64,000 bases of DNA, from assembly GCA_030648295.1 (NCBI GenBank), contig JAUSID010000072.1:1-64000 (forward strand), written 5' to 3'. Each line of letters starts with the position of its first letter. Position 1 is the first letter of the stretch. Of the stretch, positions 50,531 through 58,682 are shown piece by piece. The notes beneath the pieces are model-generated. The model ran no database searches, was not told where the DNA came from, and was given only the letters and a program-made list of their open reading frames with translations. Both the position numbers and the translations under genes were made by a program. The DNA is from Opitutaceae bacterium. GTDB lineage: Bacteria > Verrucomicrobiota > Verrucomicrobiia > Opitutales > Opitutaceae.

Positions 50531-51307
50531 ATGCTCAATACCGAGCGCACTCCGATCACCGGCAAACGCATCCAGCTCATGGCGACCTGCCTGTGTGATG
50601 CCTTCTACGATGATGTCGCGGCTGCGACCGTGCAGGTGCTCGAGCATTTGGGCGTCGAGGTCGTTTTTCCGGAGGCGCAGACCTGCTGCGGTCAGCCGGC
50701 GTTCAATGGCGGCGACTGGGCGGCGTCGCGAAAGGTGGTTCGTCATACGGTGCAGACTTTCGCCGGCAACGATCCGGTGGTGGTGCCCAGTGGCTCGTGC
50801 GCGGCGATGCTGTTCCATGGTGCGCCGCTGGAATTTGAAAAGGAGCCGGATTTGCCGCAGGTCGAGGCGCTGGGACGGCGCGCGTGGGAACTCGCCGATT
50901 TCATCGTGCATGGTCTCGGCGTGACGAACTGGCCCGGCCGCTTCGATGCGACGATCGCATTTCATCGCGCCTGCCATACGCGCGGGACGAAATCGTCCGA
51001 GGCCGCACTGACGCTGCTCAAGTCGATCGCGGGTGTCCGCGTCGCCGAGTTCGGCGAGCCGGAACAGTGCTGCGGGTTCGGCGGCACGTTCTCGGTGACA
51101 TTTCCAAACATCTCCTCCGCCATGGGAACCTTGAAGCTCGAACACGTGCGCGCCATCCAGCCCGACGTGCTCGTATCGCCCGACATGAGCTGCATGATGC
51201 ACATCGCCGGGCTGGCCGCGCGCGAGGGCAAGCCGATCAAGACGATGCACGTGGCGCAGGTGTTGCGCGATGCGATTGGGGAAGGGACGAAGGGAAGAAA
51301 GGACTAA
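50531..51307 (+). CDS. lutA: L-lactate utilisation Fe-S protein LutA
   Basis: A 258-residue protein with two CCG domains, the cysteine-rich type that binds Fe-S clusters (TCCGQPAFNGG and QCCGFGGTFSV). Part of the LutABC complex, which oxidises L-lactate to pyruvate. ATG at 50531. Its last nine residues (GEGTKGRKD) are encoded by the start of the repeat tract that fills the gap to lutB, so the natural C-terminus may have been extended by repeat DNA. First gene of the lut operon. Confidence 0.92.
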   Translation: MLNTERTPITGKRIQLMATCLCDAFYDDVAAATVQVLEHLGVEVVFPEAQTCCGQPAFNGGDWAASRKVVRHTVQTFAGNDPVVVPSGSCAAMLFHGAPLEFEKEPDLPQVEALGRRAWELADFIVHGLGVTNWPGRFDATIAFHRACHTRGTKSSEAALTLLKSIAGVRVAEFGEPEQCCGFGGTFSVTFPNISSAMGTLKLEHVRAIQPDVLVSPDMSCMMHIAGLAAREGKPIKTMHVAQVLRDAIGEGTKGRKD

Positions 51308-51590
51308 GAGACTAAGAGACCAGAGACTAAGAGACTAAGAGACCAGAGACCAAAGACCAGAGACCAAAGACCAGGGACCAGAGACTAGAGACCACGGACC
51401 ACGGACCACGGACTACCGACTACCGACTACCGACTACCGACTACCGACTACCGACTACCGACTACCGACCACCGACCACCGACTACCGACCACCGACTAC
51501 CGACCACCGACTACCGACCACCGACTCACCGATTTGATTCACCGACACCGACACCGATCACCGACCACCGACCACCGACCACCGACAACC
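51278..51590. repeat. Long degenerate repeat tract between lutA and lutB
   Basis: About 310 bp of repeat: GGGACGAA/GGACTAAG units at the end of lutA, AGAGACCA units, then more than twenty 7-bp CGACTAC/CGACCAC units up to 3 nt before lutB. It has the same layout as 24481-24731 but lacks the pyrimidine-rich right arm. No ribosome-binding site is seen for lutB. Confidence 0.85.
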
Positions 51591-51592
51591 CC

Positions 51593-52993
51593 ATGCGCGG
51601 GCAACCTATCGACCAGTTCGCCACCACGCTGCCGCCGGACAAGCGGGCGTCGGTTTACCAGAGTACCAAGGCGACGCACGAGAAGCGGACGAAACTGCTT
51701 TTCGATCAGTTCGCCGATCCGAACCGGCTGCGCGAACTGGCGGGTGAGATCAAGCAGCACGCGCTCGAGAATCTGGACACTTACCTGCCGCAGGTGGAGG
51801 CGCGGCTCCGGGCCAACGGCGCGCAGGTGCACTGGGCGTCCACGGCCGAGGCGGCGTGCGAGGCGGTGCTGAAGATCATGCAGGCGCGCGGCGCGTCCCG
51901 GATGGTCAAGGCGAAGACGATGGTCAGCGAGGAGATCGAACTCGCGCATTTCCTGGAGCGCCACGGCATCGAGGCGCTCGAGACCGACCTGGGCGAATTC
52001 ATCGTCCAAATCGATCACGACCACCCCAGTCACATCGTCCGGCCAATCATCCACAAGAACCGGCGCGAGATTGCCACGAGTTTCGAGCGCGAGGGGCTTG
52101 GCGCCTACAACGACGACCCGGCCACCATCACCCGGCGTGCGCGGCAGTATCTGCGACACAAATACCTCGCGGCCGACGTCGGGTTGACCGGGGCGAATTT
52201 TGTCTCGGCGGAGAGCGGCCGGCTCGTGGTCGTGACCAACGAGGGTAATTCGCGCTTCTGCCTCGCGGCCACCAAATGCCACATCGCGCTCATCGGGATC
52301 GAAAAGATCGTGCCGCGCGATCGTGACCTGGCGATTTTGCTCAACCTGCTCGCGCGCTCGGGCACGGCGCAGGAGCTCACCGTCTACACGGAGTTCATCA
52401 CCGGCCCCAAGGCGGCGGCGCAACCCGATGGGCCGGAGGAGATGCACGTCATCTTCGTCGACAACGGCCGCACCGAAGTCCTCGCGGGCGACTGCCGCGA
52501 GATCCTGCGGTGCATCCGCTGTGGCGCGTGCCTGAACGTCTGCCCGGTTTACCGCCAGGTCAGCGGTCACGCCTATCGCAGCGTTTACCCCGGGCCGGTC
52601 GGCGCGGTGCTCTCGCCGCTGCTGCTGGGTGAAAAATTTCCGCAGAAGGCGGATCTGCCGAAAGCGTCGTCGCTGTGCGGCGCGTGCAACGAAGTGTGTC
52701 CGGTCAACATTCCGATTCCCGATCTGCTGCTGCGTCTGCGCCATCGCGCGAAGGAGGAGCATGTGCCGTCGCCCGGTTCGCCGCCGATGGGTGCCTGGGC
52801 GCTGCTCGCGTCGCAGCCGGCGGCGTGGCGCGCCGCGCTTGCCGGCGGCAAATTGCTGAATTACGTGCCGACCAAATTGATCCCCGTGCCGGCGTTGCAG
52901 GCCTGGGCGGCGACGCGCTCGTTGCCCGAGTGGCGCGGAGGTGAATTCAGGAAATGGATGAAGCAGAGAAGGACGAAGGGACGAAGGGACTAA
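51593..52993 (+). CDS. lutB: L-lactate utilisation iron-sulfur protein LutB
   Basis: A 466-residue protein with an N-terminal LUD domain and a C-terminal ferredoxin-like region: CIRCGACLNVCP and CGACNEVCP bind two 4Fe-4S clusters. ATG at 51593. The final residues KQRRTKGRRD are encoded by another GGGACGAA-type repeat. Works with LutA and LutC in lactate oxidation. Confidence 0.94.
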   Translation: MRGQPIDQFATTLPPDKRASVYQSTKATHEKRTKLLFDQFADPNRLRELAGEIKQHALENLDTYLPQVEARLRANGAQVHWASTAEAACEAVLKIMQARGASRMVKAKTMVSEEIELAHFLERHGIEALETDLGEFIVQIDHDHPSHIVRPIIHKNRREIATSFEREGLGAYNDDPATITRRARQYLRHKYLAADVGLTGANFVSAESGRLVVVTNEGNSRFCLAATKCHIALIGIEKIVPRDRDLAILLNLLARSGTAQELTVYTEFITGPKAAAQPDGPEEMHVIFVDNGRTEVLAGDCREILRCIRCGACLNVCPVYRQVSGHAYRSVYPGPVGAVLSPLLLGEKFPQKADLPKASSLCGACNEVCPVNIPIPDLLLRLRHRAKEEHVPSPGSPPMGAWALLASQPAAWRAALAGGKLLNYVPTKLIPVPALQAWAATRSLPEWRGGEFRKWMKQRRTKGRRD

Positions 52994-53028
52994 AGGACCA
53001 TCGACGGACGGCGTATCCAAATAACAAA

Positions 53029-55329
53029 ATGAACTCGCGAAACTTCGAGCCCTTCATTCCCGACACGGTCGTGATGCGTGAGTTTACGATTCGCGCCGTT
53101 CTCACTGGAACTATCCTGGGCATGATTTTTGGCGCGTCGTCGTTGTACCTCGTGCTCAAGGTCGGGTTGACGGTCAGTGCGTCAATACCGGTCGCCGTCA
53201 TCTCGCTCGCGATGTTTCGGGGGCTCTCGAAACTTGGCGTGCGCGATTCGACGATTCTCGAGAACAACATCACGCAGACTGCCGGTTCGGCCGGTGAATC
53301 GATTGCCTTCGGGATCGGCGTCACGATGCCGGCGATCCTGATTCTCGGTTTCGATCTGGAGCTGCCCCGCGTGATGCTGGTGGCGATGCTCGGCGGGTTG
53401 CTCGGCATCCTGATGATGATTCCGCTGCGGCGCGCCCTGATCGTGAAGGAGCACGGCATCCTGAAGTACCCGGAAGGCACCGCCTGCGCGGCGGTCCTGC
53501 GGGCGGGCGCCAACGCCGAGTCGCGCGCGGCGGCTTCGCCTTCGGCGCAGGCGGAGATGCGTGCAGCCGAGGCGGCCGGGCTTGGCAAATCTCCCGGCGC
53601 GCGCGTGGTCTTCACCGGATTCGCCATCGGTCTCACCTACAAGACACTCATGGTGGCGTTCAAGGGATGGAAGGACATCCCCGAAAAAATCTTCGGTCCG
53701 CCGCTCAAGTCGGGTTCGATCGGCGCGGAGATTTCGCCCGAATTGCTCGGTGTCGGCTACATCATCGGTCCGCGAATCGCCTCGACCATGTGCGCGGGTG
53801 GCGTGCTGTCGTTCCTGCTGCTGATCCCGCTCATCCAGTTTTTTGGCGAGGCCATGGGCACGCCGCTGCCTCCCGGCACCACGCCCATTGCGGAAATGGG
53901 CCCCTACGGGATTTATCGCGGCTACATCCTGTACATCGGAGCGGGCGCGGTTGCCGCCGGCGGCATCATCAGCCTCATCCAGGCGCTGCCGACCATCGTC
54001 CACGGTTTGCGGGGAGGGATTGCCGATCTGCGCCTGGGCGGGCGTGATGCCGGCGGAACGGCGGCTGCCCACGGCGACGCGATGCCGCGGACGGATCGCG
54101 ATCTCTCGATGAAAGTGGTGGGCATCGGGATCCTCGTCCTGCTGGCCGCGATTGTAATTGCGCCCACGCTGCACATGAACGTGCTCGGCGCGCTGCTCAT
54201 CGTGGTGTTCGGCTTTATCTTCGTGACGGTGTCGTCACGGCTGACGGGCGAGATCGGCTCGTCGTCAAATCCCATTTCCGGCATGACCGTCGCGACGCTG
54301 CTGTTCACCTGCCTGGTGTTCCTGATCGTCGGATGGACCGGCGGCACGTATTACGTGACGGCGCTCTCGATCGGCGGAATCGTGTGCATCGCCGCATCGA
54401 ATGGTGGCACGACGTCGCAGGACTTGAAAACCGGCTATCTGCTCGGCGGCACGCCGAAACTCCAGCAGTATGCGATCCTCATCGGTGCGTTCGCCTCGGC
54501 CGTGGTGCTGGGCCCGATTCTGCTGAAACTGGACGAGACCGCGACCGTATACGTGCCGGCGGCGCAGGTGGCGCCCGGCGCCACGGTCGACGTCGGGAAG
54601 CTCGGACCGGAACGTCAGGGACTGGTGGGCCCCCAGCAGCGCGACGACGCCACGCGCTACCGGGCGTGGCACAAGACGGACGATGTCGGCGGCCCGGCCG
54701 GGAAGTATCTGGTCAACGATGAAGGCCGGCCGGTGTGGTTCGTCGATCCCGGTATCAACGGCACGCATACGAAGCGGCCGGATGGCACCGAGGTGCGGAA
54801 GTTTGCCGCGCCCAAGGCCACCCTGATGTCATATATCATCAAGGGCATTCTCGATCGGAAGCTGCCCTGGGCGCTGGTGCTGCTCGGCGTGATGATTGCG
54901 GTCACGATGCAGATGTCGTTCGTGCCGGCACTGGCCTTCGCCGTCGGCGTATACCTGCCGCTGTCCGCCTCGGCGCCGATCTTTCTCGGTGGGCTCGTGC
55001 GCTGGATGGCCGATCGCCGCACGCGCCGGAAACCCGGCTACGCGACCATGAGCGAGGATGAATTTGTCGCGGAGAGCGACAAGAGCCCGGGTGTGCTGCT
55101 GTCGTCGGGCTATATTGCGGGCGGGGCGATTGCCGGCATCATCATCGCAATCCTCGCCGGCGCGTTGGGTGGGTTCGATGCCGCGGTGACCAAATGGTCG
55201 ACGGCGAACAATCCGTTTTTCGCGGGACCGTCCGCTGACCTGCTGGCACTGGTTCCCTTCGGGCTGCTGATGGTGTTTCTGTACCTGGTGGCACGCGAAA
55301 AGGTACTCACATCGAAGACGCACCCATGA
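53029..55329 (+). CDS. OPT-family oligopeptide transporter-like membrane protein
   Basis: A 766-residue membrane protein with about 14-16 hydrophobic helices and the OPT-type pattern (QTAGSAGESIAFGIGVTMP, KYPEGTACAAVLRAGA, GNKTT-free but SNGGTTSQDLKTGYLLGGTP). Proteins of this class take up peptides or metal chelates using the proton gradient. It lies inside the lut operon, between lutB and lutC (28 bp), where a lactate permease would be expected. An unusual substrate is possible. ATG at 53029 (MNSRNFEPFIPD) is the family start; no ribosome-binding site is visible. A soluble loop of about 90 residues (540-630) is inserted between helices. Confidence 0.88.
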   Translation: MNSRNFEPFIPDTVVMREFTIRAVLTGTILGMIFGASSLYLVLKVGLTVSASIPVAVISLAMFRGLSKLGVRDSTILENNITQTAGSAGESIAFGIGVTMPAILILGFDLELPRVMLVAMLGGLLGILMMIPLRRALIVKEHGILKYPEGTACAAVLRAGANAESRAAASPSAQAEMRAAEAAGLGKSPGARVVFTGFAIGLTYKTLMVAFKGWKDIPEKIFGPPLKSGSIGAEISPELLGVGYIIGPRIASTMCAGGVLSFLLLIPLIQFFGEAMGTPLPPGTTPIAEMGPYGIYRGYILYIGAGAVAAGGIISLIQALPTIVHGLRGGIADLRLGGRDAGGTAAAHGDAMPRTDRDLSMKVVGIGILVLLAAIVIAPTLHMNVLGALLIVVFGFIFVTVSSRLTGEIGSSSNPISGMTVATLLFTCLVFLIVGWTGGTYYVTALSIGGIVCIAASNGGTTSQDLKTGYLLGGTPKLQQYAILIGAFASAVVLGPILLKLDETATVYVPAAQVAPGATVDVGKLGPERQGLVGPQQRDDATRYRAWHKTDDVGGPAGKYLVNDEGRPVWFVDPGINGTHTKRPDGTEVRKFAAPKATLMSYIIKGILDRKLPWALVLLGVMIAVTMQMSFVPALAFAVGVYLPLSASAPIFLGGLVRWMADRRTRRKPGYATMSEDEFVAESDKSPGVLLSSGYIAGGAIAGIIIAILAGALGGFDAAVTKWSTANNPFFAGPSADLLALVPFGLLMVFLYLVAREKVLTSKTHP

Positions 55330-55357
55330 ATTTTTTCGTCGCCACGAGCGCCCCACC

Positions 55358-55969
55358 ATGAACGACGACCGTGAAGCGATTCTGGCCCGGGTGCGCGGGG
55401 CGCTGGCGCCGTTGCGTGAACGCGCGCCGATGCCCCAGTACGACACGGACCTCGCCGTGATGCGAAAGCTGATCGCCGGGCGCGATCTCGTTGAGCTGTT
55501 CAGCGAACGAATCAAACGCGTGAACGGGCTCGCGTTCACCGATGTGGCCGCGCTCGTGGAATACCTGCGCACCGGCGGATGGACGCGCGGCTACTGCGAC
55601 CCGGCGCTTTGGCCGCGGCTGGCGCCGCACTTTGCCCAGGGGTTCACGGTCGAGACGGAGTTCGACCGGGCGCGGGTCGACGATTACGCATTTGGGATCA
55701 CGCGGGCGGCCGGCGCGATCGCTGAATCGGGAACGATCGTGTTGAACGATGCGACCACTTCGCGCCGGCTTGGCGCGCTGGCGCCGTGGGTCCATGTCGC
55801 GGTCGTGGAACGCGCGACCATCTTTTCCGATCTGCCGCAGGCGGTGGCGGAGCTCGGCGACGATCGCAATGTCATCTGGTGCACCGGGCCATCGAAGACG
55901 GCGGACGTGGAGGGGATTCTCATCGAGGGCGTCCACGGACCCGGTGCGCAGATCGCACTGATCGTCTAA
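55358..55969 (+). CDS. lutC: L-lactate utilisation protein LutC
   Basis: A 203-residue LUD-domain protein. Conserved segments GITRAAGAIAESGTIVLND and WCTGPSKTADVEGILIEGVHGP are the LutC/YkgG signature. Last gene of the lut operon, 28 bp after the OPT gene. It completes LutABC, which converts L-lactate made by the rhamnose aldolase fusion into pyruvate. Confidence 0.93.
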   Translation: MNDDREAILARVRGALAPLRERAPMPQYDTDLAVMRKLIAGRDLVELFSERIKRVNGLAFTDVAALVEYLRTGGWTRGYCDPALWPRLAPHFAQGFTVETEFDRARVDDYAFGITRAAGAIAESGTIVLNDATTSRRLGALAPWVHVAVVERATIFSDLPQAVAELGDDRNVIWCTGPSKTADVEGILIEGVHGPGAQIALIV

Positions 55970-56039
55970 GCCGGGCTCATGCAGACGAAGCATGTTCCTG
56001 CTCTGAAAACACTGAAAGGTGGAGCGCGCTGCTCCTCAG

Positions 56040-56165
56040 CGCGCTTGAATCGTTCAGTCGAAAAAAGCGGCTTGGGGAGCCTCTCGACCAGCTCGAGGCC
56101 TCTCGGTCGATGGCGCGATTGGCCGTGAGCCTGTCGAACCGGCAAGGCGCTCCATCCGGACTGAG
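56040..56165. repeat. TCGACCAGCTCGAGGC/GTGAGCCTGTCGAACC repeat copies downstream of lutC
   Basis: CTCTCGACCAGCTCGAGGCC followed by GGCCGTGAGCCTGTCGAACC. The same pair recurs near 57550-57610 and partly at 47.66 kb. No gene is seen in this 234-bp gap. Confidence 0.65.
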
Positions 56166-56203
56166 TACTTCCGGCTAAGCTCTGCGGAGCAACCGCCCGA
56201 GCC

Positions 56204-56231
56204 AAAAAAAACGCCGGCGCGGGCCGGCGTT
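56204..56231 (-). terminator. Intrinsic terminator of the EF-hand gene
   Basis: On the minus strand AACGCCGGC pairs with GCCGGCGTT (9 bp, 4-nt loop CCGC) and is followed by a run of T (56204-56211). It begins 22 bp after the EF-hand stop codon. The clearest rho-independent terminator in the window. Confidence 0.9.
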
Positions 56232-56253
56232 GGTGCGGAAGCTGAAGCCCGAA

Positions 56254-56772
56254 TCAGTTCGTGGGCGGCAACGGACGGAATTCGTCGAAGGTCAGCGCGC
56301 CGTCACCGTTGCCATCGAGCGCCAGGAGATGCGCGGCTGCTTCCGTGATTTCGGAGCCGGAAAGCGCACCATCCCTGCTCACGTCGAGGGCGAGCATGAT
56401 GGGATCGAGCGGCCGCGGACGAGCACCCTCCGGGCGTGCCGGTGCGCCGGACGGAGGCGTCGGCGCATTGGCGGGCCGGGCTGGCCTCAATTCGCCAACG
56501 GAGACGCTGCCGTCGCCATTGGTGTCGAGCGCGCGGATGGCAGCGGGCGCGTTGGCGAGTTCGCCCACCGAAATGACGTGATCCTGATCGACGTCGAGTA
56601 CGCGAATGATCGGACCCGGCCCACGGCCGTGTCCATCCGGGCCGCCCGGACCACCGTGGCCACGGCGGCCGCCGGAGCCGCCGGAGCCGCCAGCGGGCGG
56701 GGTTTGGGCCGAGAGGGCAAGGCCGACGCCGAAGCTGGCGGCGACCACAAGGAGACGAGTGAGGTTTTTCAT
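56254..56772 (-). CDS. Secreted EF-hand protein
   Basis: A 172-residue exported protein: signal peptide (MKNLTRLLVVAASFGVGLALSA), a glycine-rich linker, and four EF-hand-like loops, DVDQDHVISVGE, DTNGDGSVSVGE, DVSRDGALSGSE and DGNGDGALTFDE. The second and fourth have ideal calcium ligands; the first and third are imperfect. Calcium sensing or buffering in the periplasm is likely. ATG at 56772 gives the signal peptide. Its upstream region shares a 41-bp motif layout with the ECF sigma gene. Confidence 0.88.
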   Translation of the reverse strand: MKNLTRLLVVAASFGVGLALSAQTPPAGGSGGSGGRRGHGGPGGPDGHGRGPGPIIRVLDVDQDHVISVGELANAPAAIRALDTNGDGSVSVGELRPARPANAPTPPSGAPARPEGARPRPLDPIMLALDVSRDGALSGSEITEAAAHLLALDGNGDGALTFDEFRPLPPTN

Positions 56773-56868
56773 GTTGGCTTTCGTTAATCCGCCCGAGCGC
56801 CGCGGCCGGTGAGGCGCGGAAGAACGATCGAGCGTTACGCCATGATTAGACGCCGCCAATGTTCGGCT

Positions 56869-56909
56869 TTCATGTCGCGTAACGGGAAAATTGTTACGCG
56901 GGGGTAAAG
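56869..56909 (-). promoter_or_regulatory. Composite promoter-like motif of the EF-hand gene
   Basis: Plus-strand order TTCATGT, 9 nt, GGAAAATTGTTA, 7 nt, GTAAAG. Same blocks and spacings at 58557-58597. The near end is 96 bp from the EF-hand start codon. It can be read as a promoter for an alternative sigma factor or as a binding site for the response regulator (TGTTA/GTAAA direct repeat, 11-bp period). Confidence 0.6.
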
Positions 56910-56967
56910 CCATCGCGGCCGTTTCTTAATCCTCGGGTCGGGCGGAGAAAACGTCCTGCGATCGAAT

Positions 56968-56984
56968 GTCACGTATTACGTGAC
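56968..56984. promoter_or_regulatory. GTCACGTA-T-TACGTGAC palindrome
   Basis: A perfect 8-bp inverted repeat with a 1-nt centre in the gene-free region between the EF-hand and sigma genes. It resembles an operator. No gene starts next to it except the EF-hand gene on the minus strand, about 196 bp away. Confidence 0.35.
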
Positions 56985-57811
56985 GTTCACTTTCCGGAAT
57001 CTTCCTGCCGATCTGGCATCTGGCGAAGCGGCTTTTCCGCAGTGGCTGCGGCATCCTGCCGCAGGGACATTCGAGCGAACTTTCGATCCAGAGAACGTCA
57101 CCTATTTCGAGACGTTCAGGAATGAGGAATCGCGAGGGGAGGCGCGTCGCCCGCCGTCGTTGCGAAGACACTCCGTCGCTTCGCGCCACCCCCGCACGAG
57201 CAGGATCGATTCAGTGGACAACCGCGAATGAACGCGAATGGACGCAAATTCCAAGGGAGCAGGATTGCTCAAGTGGAATCACGGTCACCGTTTGGTTGAT
57301 GGTTTCCATGCTCCCCAAAGACGCCCTCTCCATTCGCGTGAATTGGCGTCTATTCGCGGTTGAGCTCGTGGGAAACAGCGTGCGTCACCTGAGAGCGCGG
57401 GCGCCGGTTAATTGCGGATTTCGGATTTCGGATTCGGCAAACCACGACGAATCGCACGGCGTTGTACCCCCTGGGGGCGCGGACGCCCTCGACCGCAGAG
57501 AAATTCCGATCGCCAATCCTACCGAATCTGCGGCTGCCCCGCGACAGGCCTCTCGACGGGCTCGAGGCCTTTCAGTCGAAATCGCAGATGGCCGTGAGCT
57601 TGTCGAATCGGCTCGGGGCCCTGAGACCTGCCGAATGGGGAAGCCGTAGCCACTCGATCTTTGCGGGCCAGAGGCCCGCGCTCCCAGGAAACCGTTGTTT
57701 CTTCCCGTCCGGAGCAAAACGCGTTTTGCGGTTGGGGCTGAATTGTTCCCGCTCGAGAGGGGATCCACCGGCGAACCAAACCTGCGAACTCGCCCAGATG
57801 TTACCGCGGAT
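56985..57811. other. Gene-poor stretch between the EF-hand and sigma factor genes
   Basis: About 830 bp with no convincing gene. It holds an inverted pair of CGCGAATGAACGCGAATG-type repeats (57221 and 57336), a TCTCGACGGGCTCGAGGCC unit near 57550 and GCGGGCCAGAGGCCCGC with GCTCCCAGG near 57663. One open frame (56980-57231) lacks the strong GC third-position bias of the neighbouring genes and is not believed. Confidence 0.6.
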
Positions 57812-58510
57812 TCACGCCGCCAGCCGCGGGCGAGGGGCGCCCCAGCCGTTTCCGTCCGGCAGCCGGGTGGCGGTCGACTGGCCGACGGAAGCGCGCAGAA
57901 ACGGACGCGTCCGATGGAGCCGCGCCTTCACCGCCTCGGTGGTGAGCCCCTCGCGGGCGGCGATGGTGCGGTAGCTATGACCCTCCACAAAAAGCCGGAT
58001 GAGGTTGCGATCCTTCGGCGAGAGCTGGCGCAGCGCGGCATCGAGCGCTTCCATGATTTCGCCGACGGCGCCATGATTCCGCGTATCCGGAAGGTCGACG
58101 AGATCGTCGTCGCCGCCGATGGCGACGGGCCGCCGGCTGCGCCGGCGGACGAAATCGAGCGCAGCATTGCGCGAAAGTCGGAACAGCCACGACTCGAAGG
58201 CGACGGCGTCGCGGAGCCGGCCGAGCCGCCGCAGCATCTTGATGAATACCGTCTGCACGACATCCTCCACCGCCTCAGGCTGACGGATGATCAGCCGGAT
58301 GTGACCGGCGAGCCGGCGGCGATAGCGAACGACGAGTTCCGATTGCGCGGCCATGTCACCGGCTTGCGCGCGCATCACCACTGCGCACAACTCGTCGCGT
58401 TCCTTTTGTTTTTCGGCGTCGGTGGGTGACGTCGCCAGGAACTGCGAGGGTGATTCTTTGGCAGGTTCGGTCGCAACCGTGTAGAGGTGGTCCGGATTCG
58501 GTAGGATCAT
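57812..58510 (-). CDS. ECF-type RNA polymerase sigma factor
   Basis: A 232-residue sigma factor of the sigma-70 family, ECF group. Region 2 (QSELVVRYRRRLAGHIRLII, VEDVVQTVFIKMLRRL then SWLFRLSRNAALDFVRRR) binds the -10 element. Region 4 (QLSPKDRNLIRLFVEGHSYR then GLTTEAVKARLHR) binds the -35 element. ATG at 58510 has a short leader. No anti-sigma gene follows directly. It shares its upstream motif with the EF-hand gene, suggesting a common regulon. Lies on the same strand as the histidine kinase 173 bp upstream. Confidence 0.9.
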   Translation of the reverse strand: MILPNPDHLYTVATEPAKESPSQFLATSPTDAEKQKERDELCAVVMRAQAGDMAAQSELVVRYRRRLAGHIRLIIRQPEAVEDVVQTVFIKMLRRLGRLRDAVAFESWLFRLSRNAALDFVRRRSRRPVAIGGDDDLVDLPDTRNHGAVGEIMEALDAALRQLSPKDRNLIRLFVEGHSYRTIAAREGLTTEAVKARLHRTRPFLRASVGQSTATRLPDGNGWGAPRPRLAA

Positions 58511-58556
58511 TGTGGGAGTCGGCTTCGCACCCAGTGAGCCGGATCCGTGTTAGCGG

Positions 58557-58597
58557 TTCATGTTGCCGGGCCGGAAAATTGTTAGGGTTGTGTAAAG
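58557..58597 (-). promoter_or_regulatory. Composite promoter-like motif of the ECF sigma gene
   Basis: Plus-strand order TTCATGT, 9 nt, GGAAAATTGTTA, 7 nt, GTAAAG, identical in blocks and spacing to 56869-56909. 46 bp upstream of the sigma start codon. Fits autoregulation by the ECF sigma factor or control by the nearby response regulator. Confidence 0.65.
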
Positions 58598-58616
58598 GCG
58601 GGCTGGGTTTCTGAAG

Positions 58617-58676
58617 TGGCACGGGCATCTTGCCCGTGATCTCAGGGGCCGATCATGGGCGAGACGCCCATGCCAC
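58617..58676. repeat. GGCACGGGCATCTTGCCCGTG / CATGGGCGAGACGCCCATG hairpin pair
   Basis: Two hairpins (CACGGGCA-TCT-TGCCCGTG and CATGGGCG-AGA-CGCCCATG) nested in an outer GTGGCA/TGCCAC pair. They lie between the histidine kinase stop and the sigma gene promoter and may end kinase transcription. Confidence 0.75.
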
Positions 58677-58682
58677 GTTTAA

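Noticed and set aside
51400-51590. CGACTAC tract considered as a plasmid-type iteron origin
   Set aside because: No replication initiator gene nearby and the tract lies inside a metabolic operon.
53029-55329. OPT-like gene considered as a lactate permease (LldP/LctP family)
   Set aside because: Helix pattern and the AGESIAFG and KYPEGTACA motifs fit OPT, not the lactate permease family.
56980-57231. 83-codon plus-strand frame between the EF-hand and sigma genes
   Set aside because: Weak third-position GC, no ribosome-binding site and its end runs into repeats.
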